Notes under the pieces: model-generated
What the model saw: only the letters and a program-made list of their open reading frames with translations
Database searches by the model: none
What the model was told of the DNA's origin: nothing
Shown: piece after piece, positions 47,254 to 52,500 of the stretch
Layout of the letters: the number at the start of each line of letters is the position of its first letter
Position numbering within the stretch: the stretch's first letter is position 1
DNA from: Symbiodinium natans
Lineage: Eukaryota; Sar; Dinophyceae; Suessiales; Symbiodiniaceae
DNA: 52,500 bases
Direction of reading: 5' to 3'
NCBI GenBank assembly: GCA_905221605.1
Contig: CAJNDS010002072.1
Span: 1-52,500, forward strand
Translations under genes and position numbers: made by a program

Positions 47254-47272
47254 GTAAACCCTAAAACCGAAA

Positions 47273-47321
47273 CTTGGGATGTTCACATCCCCATAAAAGG
47301 CTGTTGGGAACATCCCAACTC
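47273..47321. mobile_element. Family A element, miniature 49-bp copy
   Basis: Only the two arms remain: TTGGGATGTTCACATCCCC and GGGAACATCCCAA. Confidence 0.85.
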
Positions 47322-47336
47322 GAAATCCTCACTCTA

Positions 47337-47445
47337 CTTGGCAACCAGTAACCAGATTATGATAAGGGCACCCCTTTGTTTGGGTTGGTTACTTTAGAAG
47401 GAACCCTGAACCCAAAACAGTGGCCACTGGGCTACCAAGTCTAGC
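47337..47445. mobile_element. Family G element, complete copy
   Basis: TTGGCAACCAGTAACCAGAT at the left and CCACTGGGCTACCAAG at the right (partly inverted), with GGTTGGTTACTTTAGAAGGA inside. Confidence 0.85.
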
Positions 47446-47462
47446 TAGGATGGCCCTGAAAA

Positions 47463-47548
47463 ACCCTCTGACCAATATTCCTGACTATGATCCTCTGAAG
47501 CCCAATAAGGGAAAACATAAAATGTCCCAAAGGTCTACCTAGCTAGGT
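47463..47548. mobile_element. Family E element
   Basis: GACCAATATTCCTGACTATG...GAAGCCCAATAAGGGAAAAC...GTCCCAAAGGTCTACCTAG; its end leads into the acceptor of the next exon. Confidence 0.8.
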
Positions 47549-47550
47549 AG

Positions 47551-47631
47551 GGGTCTGAATGTCCATGCATGACGAGGGCTTCTGATCGCAAGGAAATGTG
47601 GCTCTCAAGTGTGTTCGTTGATATCTCGTGA
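47551..47631 (+). CDS. Exon joined across an A+G+E intron, part 2 (terminal)
   Basis: GCTAGGTAG| opens in phase 0 with GSECPCMTRASDRKEMWLSS, VFVDIS and TGA. The phase agrees with the exon at 47120-47253. Confidence 0.55.
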   Translation, partial: GSECPCMTRASDRKEMWLSSVFVDIS

Positions 47632-47814
47632 CTCATGAAGGTCGCTTTCATCCATGTGGGTTTAGGATTTAGGGTTTATGGTTTAGGGTTTGGGGTTTAG
47701 GGTTTGGGGTTTGAGGTTTATGCACTCATGAAAACTGGTTGCTACCCTCCTTGGGGCTGCTTTGGGCTTGCCATGCAGTTTTCAGGCGGTCCTGTGACAT
47801 ATTACTGATTTCCT

Positions 47815-48098
47815 AACAATGATGCACCACCAAGACGACACACACCCTTCCGACCTGCAAGATCGCACAAGTCACAAAACCCATGCGAACCTTTCGGGCA
47901 ATCCGGGCACCACAAAGCGCATAGACATGCGCATGGATTTGTGGCCTCACAACAAGAATCCGAAAAGCCTCGAAAGCCGGGACCCCCCAAGGTCTGCCAA
48001 CCCTTTCCTGCAACAGAACCCTTGACAACTCTTGACTCCTGCCGCCACTGCTCCGCGCTCTTGTAGCTGGGAAAGCTCAGGTGCAGCTTCACCTGCCC
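47815..48098 (-). CDS. Coding-like block, strand ambiguous, possible 22-bp mini-intron
   Basis: On minus, TGGGGGCAG| opens VKLHLSFPSYKSAEQWRQES R. Skipping 22 bp (GT...GCAG) then gives ERVGRPWGVPAFEAFRILVV, RPQIHAHVYALCGARIARKV, RMGFVTCAILQ and a GTCGGAAG donor. On plus, a 68-codon ATG frame (MMHHQDDTHPSDLQDRTSHK) is open. GC-rich third positions favour minus. Confidence 0.45.
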
Positions 48099-48164
48099 CC
48101 AAACCCTAAGCTTTTGCGGGCATCCCTCGCGAATCTGTTCCAGAGCCCTGAGGCCAATTTGGTT

Positions 48165-48300
48165 AGGGTTTAGGGTTCAGGGTTCAGGGTTCAGGGTTCA
48201 GGGTTCAGGGTTCAGGGTTCAGGGTTCAGGGTTTAGGGTTTAGGGTTCGGGTTTGGGGTTTGGGGTTTAGGCTTTAGGGTTTCGGGTTTAGGGTTTCGGG
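48165..48300. repeat. Telomere-type array with TTCAGGG block
   Basis: Eight to nine homogeneous TTCAGGG units inside TTTAGGG; the same variant as CCCTGAA at 4.8 kb. Confidence 0.96.
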
Positions 48301-48395
48301 CCGACCTGTCCTTATACACTAAAATGCCTGCACACAATCCCAAGTCTCCTGCTCACCTCTAATCCTCAGCAAACCTTCGGCCACTCAACCGTAAA

Positions 48396-48530
48396 GCCGA
48401 GTCGTAGACCGAACAGTAACCGCCTTATCATCAGGGTACCCTTTTGGGAGGTTGGTTGCTTTATAACTTGTAAGCGAACCCAGAACAAAACAAAAACAGG
48501 TAAAGGGTACCCCCGACCTACCAAGGGCCG
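48396..48530. mobile_element. Family G element
   Basis: AACAGTAACCGCCTTATCAT...GGTTGGTTGCTTTATAACTT...AAAGGGTACCCCCGACCTAC. Confidence 0.75.
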
Positions 48531-48685
48531 AACTTTCGCCCTTCTTGCATCTGGGCTTTTACGGTCTAAAGCTCGAAGCCCTAAACCCTAAACCAGAAAC
48601 CCGAAACCCTAAACCCGAAGCCCCGAACCCTAAACCCTAAACCCTAAACCCTAAACCTTAAACCCTAAACCCTAAACCGCCTAAG

Positions 48686-48784
48686 CCCGAAGGAGCTTCG
48701 ACCCCAGAAAGCGGAAGCACCCGTGAGCGCCAGGCCGCGTCCTCTTCACCCGGCTTTGCGTATTTCACCTGGCTCGGGGGCTGA
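48686..48784 (+). CDS. Probable terminal exon, plus strand
   Basis: GCCTAAG| opens PEGASTPESGSTRERQAASS, then SPGFAYFTWLGG and TGA. Ser-rich then aromatic. Confidence 0.5.
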   Translation, partial: PEGASTPESGSTRERQAASSSPGFAYFTWLGG

Positions 48785-48799
48785 TTGTGGCCTCAACTG

Positions 48800-48870
48800 T
48801 TTAGGGTTTAGGGTTTAGGGTTTAGGGTTTAGGGTTTAGGGTTTAGGGTTTAGGGTTTAGGAGTGTAGGG
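48800..48870. repeat. Telomere-type array (TTTAGGG)n
   Basis: About ten units. Confidence 0.95.
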
Positions 48871-48896
48871 TTTAGTGTCTAGTCAAGAGGTATGAG

Positions 48897-49018
48897 CGTC
48901 AGGCCAGAAGAAGGGCGCTTTTTTGGCCGTCCGCCTAGCGGACTCCAAATATTTCAACTCTCACACTTGCAGATGGCAAGCTTTGGTTCGGTTGTGGTCT
49001 CAACTCCTACCCCTGTGG
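48897..49018 (+). CDS. Exon island, plus strand, telomeric donor
   Basis: SVRPEEGRFFGRPPSGLQIF, QLSHLQMASFGSVVVSTPTP, VG, ending at G|GTTTAG. Possibly upstream of the model that starts at 49336. Confidence 0.5.
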
Positions 49019-49335
49019 GGGTTTAGGGTTTTGGGTTTTTAGGGTGTGGTATGTAGCGTTGACATGCAACCTTTAAGGACTCGGAACATGAACATCAGGT
49101 CGGGTGGTAAGACGGAGCACTGAAACAAACCCTTTACTCACTGGCATGTTACTAGTCTCGTTTTACCAAAGACCCGGGCCCCTCACAGGCAATTTGAGAA
49201 GCCCACGCCGCGCGGCTATGCACCCCTGTGCAGACCCCAAACACTCTCAATCCTAATCCCTAAACCCTAAACCCTAAACCCTCAACCCTAAACCCTAAAC
49301 CCTAAACCGTGGCGTGGTTCTTGGGAATCCCTCAG

Positions 49336-49431
49336 CCCGACTCAAGAGCAGGCCCTGTGTACCAGCCTTGGCGCCTCAGAGAACAGACCCTTCCTAGAAG
49401 AAGCAGGCATGAAAGCGCCACACCAATGCGG
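49336..49431 (+). CDS. Third gene model, exon a
   Basis: ATCCCTCAG| opens PDSRAGPVYQPWRLREQTLP, then RRSRHESATPMR, exactly 32 codons, ending at the telomeric donor CGG|GTTTAG. The 104-bp intron that follows is telomere units in opposed orientations (TTTAGGG then CCCTAAA). Confidence 0.65.
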
Positions 49432-49535
49432 GTTTAGGGTGTATAGGGTGTAGGGTTTAGGGTAACCCTAAGCCCTAAACCCTAAACCCTAAACCCTAAA
49501 CCCTAAACCCTAAACCCTATGCCCTAAACCGGCAG

Positions 49536-49606
49536 CTTCACCCTCCGTCTGGCACTGAGCGTCCGGCTATAACATCATGGTTGTTCTCATCGTTCTTGGT
49601 TCGAGT
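49536..49606 (+). CDS. Third gene model, exon b
   Basis: AAACCGGCAG| opens in phase 0 with LHPPSGTERPAITSWLFSSF, LVR, and ends with 2 nt at GAGT|GTCATGGG. The donor GT is the first base pair of the family J inverted repeat. Confidence 0.65.
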
Positions 49607-49845
49607 GTCATGGGTTACCCTACTGCCCCCCCCCCCCCCCTCTATACTACCCTTCCAAGGTTCCCCCCAAGGCAATTTAGGGAGAATTTAGCCCAAGCAA
49701 GGTTATTTGAGGGGGGAACCTAGGCTAGGCGGGGTCGCCCTAAACCCTAAACCCTAAACCCGAAACCTTAAACCCTGAACCCTAAACCCTAAACCCTAGG
49801 GGGAGGGGCCAGTATAGAGTGGGATAGTAGGGTAACCCATGAGAG
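49607..49845. mobile_element. Family J element that is exactly an intron
   Basis: The left end GTCATGGGTTACCCTACT and right end AGTAGGGTAACCCATGAGAG are inverted repeats whose outer bases are the splice sites GT and AG. The interior holds a poly-C run, GGCAATTTAGGGAGAATTTA and an inserted CCCTAAA array (about 49738-49798). Confidence 0.8.
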
Positions 49846-49890
49846 TGAGGGCGATGTAGGCTGCCCGTCTCTACACCCAGAGACAGGCAC
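49846..49890 (+). CDS. Third gene model, exon c
   Basis: Starts directly after CATGAGAG|: 1 nt completes a Val codon, then EGDVGCPSLHPETG, and 2 nt at a GTGACT donor. 45 bp in phase with both neighbours. Confidence 0.6.
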
Positions 49891-49933
49891 GTGACTGTTG
49901 GAGGTGACTTCCGTTATGGTATTGTGATTATCT

Positions 49934-50010
49934 TACTTATTCTTACTTTTTACTTACTTACTTACTTCCTTTCTTGCATATACTTACTTACATATACGTA
50001 CTTACTTACG
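49934..50010. repeat. (TTAC)n microsatellite
   Basis: Imperfect TTAC/TACTTACT units inside the last intron of the third gene model. Confidence 0.95.
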
Positions 50011-50048
50011 TATTGTTTTTTGTTTTGATTTTTTCTTTTGTGGGAAAG

Positions 50049-50076
50049 CCCGAAGGTGTTTGATGATACCTTCTGA
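50049..50076 (+). CDS. Third gene model, terminal exon
   Basis: TGGGAAAG| opens with 1 nt, then PKVFDDTF and TGA. Very short, but the phase fits, giving a joined chain of 79 codons plus stop over four exons. Confidence 0.45.
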
Positions 50077-50218
50077 ACTGGCCGGACATGAGCAGGGTCG
50101 AGCACAGGTGTCTGGGGGTTTATGGTTTAAGGCAGGAGTCGTCTCAACAAAGATGCTGTGAGTGCAGGTGTAGACCCCCCCGAATGCAATGGTCCATATA
50201 GACAGTTTGAAGCCTGCG

Positions 50219-50345
50219 GTCTAGCACATACTGCCCTACTTTGGAGTAGACTCTTAGACCCTGGAAAAACAGTACATCCTTTCCAGGTAGAAGTAGCCAG
50301 AATAGGAACCCAGAACCAAACAAGCATTCAAGTAGAGTACTCCAA
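50219..50345. mobile_element. Family G element
   Basis: CCCTACTTTGGAGTAGACTC...GTAGCCAGAATAGGAACCCA...CAAGTAGAGTACTCC. Confidence 0.65.
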
Positions 50346-50352
50346 AACCCAG

Positions 50353-50443
50353 ACTGCAAAGCGTTTTGATCCGTTGCCGCGCACACACACACACATCGCT
50401 TGCGGAATTGGGGGTCCTTTGCTGGCCCCATCCCTACATGAGG
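50353..50443 (+). CDS. Exon island after a family G element, telomeric donor
   Basis: AAAACCCAG| opens TAKRFDPLPRTHTHIACGIG, then GPLLAPSLHE, ending at G|GTTTAG. Confidence 0.45.
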
Positions 50444-50579
50444 GTTTAGGGTTTAGGGTTTAAGGTTTAGGGTTTAGGGGTCCTTTGCTGCATGAGGGGC
50501 AAGGTTTGAGGGTGCAAGGGCTTGACAAGGAGGATTCTGGGGTGCGGATTGCGGATCCAGGGGTTGGGGGACCTAGGAT

Positions 50580-50702
50580 GTGATGGTTTAGGGTTTAGGG
50601 TTTAGGGTTTAGGGTTTAGGGTTTAGGGTTTAGGGTTTAGGGTTTAGGGTTTAGGCTTTAGGGTTTAGGGTTTAGGGTTTAGGGTTTAGGGTTTAGGGTT
50701 TG
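50580..50702. repeat. Telomere-type array (TTTAGGG)n
   Basis: About 17 units. Confidence 0.96.
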
Positions 50703-50737
50703 AAGGTTCTGGGCTCGGACAGGAAGATGGCTGACTG

Positions 50738-50850
50738 TTCTATACTCCCCTTAGAGCCTTAATAAAAAACATATCTTTAATATCCTCTTGGGTTTTTAAG
50801 ATGAACAAAAAACCCACCAAAAAAAATCCCAAGGGGGATATAGTGTTAGT
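50738..50850. mobile_element. Family Q element
   Basis: CTATACTCCCCTTAGAGCCT...AATAAAAAAC; near relative of 43738-43850. Confidence 0.65.
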
Positions 50851-50940
50851 TGGGAACTCGGGTGTGGAGTGGCATTTGCATTTTTGAGAGCCATCAAGTT
50901 GCCCATGGTTTTGGGTTTAGGGTTTAGGGTTTAGCGTAAG

Positions 50941-51028
50941 CCGCCTTGACATGTAGAATCTGGGAGGGTTTTGCCAACCCGAAACTCTTCTGCCACAGGC
51001 TTTTTGGGTCCCGCCCGGCTCCCAACTC
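50941..51028 (-). CDS. Exon island, minus strand
   Basis: GGTTCAG| opens ELGAGRDPKSLWQKSFGLAK, then PSQILHVKA. Confidence 0.45.
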
Positions 51029-51047
51029 CCTGAACCCTAAACCCTGA

Positions 51048-51133
51048 AAGTCTCTCTGGGGCCACTGCAATGTAGACTTTCGTGATACTGAGCAGAGGAA
51101 CGCTGCCCTGACCGGCATGGGGCAACCACAAAT
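51048..51133 (-). CDS. Exon island, minus strand, telomeric donor
   Basis: FVVAPCRSGQRSSAQYHESL, then HCSGPRETFR, ending at G|GTTTAG. The intron to the island at 50941-51028 is about 20 bp of telomere units, so one boundary is probably misjudged. Confidence 0.4.
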
Positions 51134-51179
51134 CAACTTAAGCCCTCGAAGGCTTCCGATGTCAGGTGTTAGAGCCTAG

Positions 51180-51620
51180 GGTTTAGGGTTCAAGGTTTAG
51201 GGTCAGGTTTTAAGCGCTCAGGGTTTAGGGCTCCTAGAAGGCCAAAACACATGTGAAGATCCCTCGCAGGTAAGGGCTGTTGCGGGTTTCCTGTCGACTT
51301 TAAGGTTTATAGCCATTATTGTTTAGAGTGTCAAACAGGGTCCATAGAGATTCACCAACCTCACAGTTTGATCTGCCATAGGAAGGATCGTCAAGGATCC
51401 TCTGTATCAAGTTGTGCCAACGTACCACACCCCCCACCCCCCCCGCCCACCCCGAAAGGATCTTCAACTGAGCTATGCTTTTTGAATGGTTTGTGGCTCA
51501 GGAAATTATACCAGCGCACTGGGACGCGCGCTTAGCTCCTCAGACCTTTCCTCAATTGCCCCCCCCTAACTGATTGAACCTTACACACTGGCAGACCTAC
51601 GTAATTCGTATCAACCAAAC
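51180..51620. other. Stretch with no recognisable gene
   Basis: Scattered TTTAGGG motifs, a C-rich run (51425-51455) and unique DNA. I see no convincing exon. Confidence 0.4.
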
Positions 51621-51744
51621 ATTTGGGGAACGTACAAGACACCCATTATGTGCACTTTAAGCCTGGGATGTTGCCAGGACTTCATGTGGCAGTGCCTTGG
51701 GCCGTTTTGCTGAAAAGTGGTATGGGGTGTAAACGTGAGACATG

Positions 51745-51812
51745 GGGGGGGGGGAGGGGGGAGGGGGGAGGGGGGGAGGGGGGAGGGGGGAGGGGGGAGG
51801 GGGGAGGGGGGC
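51745..51812. repeat. (GGGGGGA)n tandem array
   Basis: Nine to ten G6A units with slight length variation. Confidence 0.97.
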
Positions 51813-52224
51813 TTTTACAGGAATTCACTTTGAACATCGAAAGGAGCATGCTTCAATCTAGGGGCCGACAGAGAATCTCAATCGATTAGGCTTTGGGGTT
51901 TGGGGTTCAGGATTTAAGGTTTAGGGCCGGGCCCACAGAATATGTGGAGGAGCATGCTCGGAGAGCTTCCTTCTCGGCTGCACGTAGGAAGGTAGTTCTA
52001 AATTAAATTTTTAGCTGCCATATTAAGAAACCCAATAAACCCAAAAAGGCGAAGCATCTAAAGTTACAGTAAAGCACCACAAAGGAAGATATCTTCCCCC
52101 ACACTCCTTCTTTCACATCCGAATGGAAAACGGATAAGGCGTAGAGCTTCGGGAGTTACTCTCTCACTCTCTACACATGTATATGCCTTTGTGCAACGGG
52201 AGCCCTTTGTGCAGCAGGCTTGGA

Positions 52225-52325
52225 AGGGGTTTAGGGTTTAGGGTTTAGGGTTTAGGGCTTAGGGTTTAGGGTTTAGGGTTTAGGGTTTAGGGTTTAGGAA
52301 CCCCTAATACCCCTAAACCCTAAAC
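52225..52325. repeat. Head-to-head telomere repeats
   Basis: TTTAGGG units (about ten) meet CCCCTAAACCCTAAA through a short AACCCCTAATA link. Confidence 0.9.
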
Positions 52326-52500
52326 CACATTCAGCCATCCTGTTGTCGGAGGCTTTTGAGAAGAAAACTTTCACAGAGCCTGGCTTACCTTCTCGCCAGC
52401 CCAGCCTTACCCTAAACCCTAAATAGACCAATTTGTTGCAAAGACACCTAGACCCTGGACCGTCCTAAACCCTTTGTGAAGCTGGACTTGCTGACTGCCG

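Noticed and set aside
51623-51889. Gly/Glu/Arg-rich protein
   Set aside because: Most of it is the G6A tandem array.
1-52500. Retrotransposon genes (reverse transcriptase, integrase)
   Set aside because: I saw no YxDD, zinc-knuckle or DDE motifs in any frame examined.

Overview
The window looks like nuclear DNA of a dinoflagellate or a close algal relative. It is studded with short arrays of the Arabidopsis/dinoflagellate-type telomere heptamer (TTTAGGG on one strand, CCCTAAA on the other). Between the arrays lie many short GC-rich islands that read as small exons (50-200 bp). Exon ends fit AG|G acceptors with GT, GC and even GA donors, which is described for dinoflagellates. There are no bacterial operons, no rRNA or tRNA genes that I could recognise, and no long intact ORFs except one exon of about 200 codons (34.8-35.5 kb).

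Layout. 0-7.9 kb: exon islands read best on the minus strand. 8-16.7 kb: mostly plus. 16.8-28 kb: minus, including the best gene model, an EF-hand calcium-binding protein whose eight exons (27874 down to 22299) join in phase into 208 stop-free codons with three canonical EF-loops. 28-34 kb: mixed, mostly plus. 34-41.3 kb: mostly minus, with a large unknown exon, a start-proximal MGC N-myristoylation-type protein, and a second phase-consistent model (40918 down to 40279). 42-50 kb: plus, ending in a third phase-consistent model (49336-50076). Many islands are open on both strands, so strand is uncertain wherever phase or splice sites do not decide it.

Introns and intergenic DNA are built from two materials. 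One is telomere-type repeats and their variants (CCCTAAG, CCCTGAA, CCCCTAAA, CCCTTAAA, TTTAAAGGG); in some introns they fill almost the whole length, and the repeat itself supplies the splice signals (G|GTTTAG donors, TTTAG|G acceptors). The other is at least ten families of short (about 50-240 bp) elements with terminal inverted repeats, recurring 2-11 times in the window. Several of these (families D and J, and an A+G+E trio) coincide with introns, some with splice sites inside the inverted repeats. They therefore behave like introner elements. Telomeric arrays have also landed inside individual copies. Family letters A-Q are my own labels.

All calls are by eye. Coding calls rest on open frames, splice-site fit, phase and residue composition; no homology search was possible.
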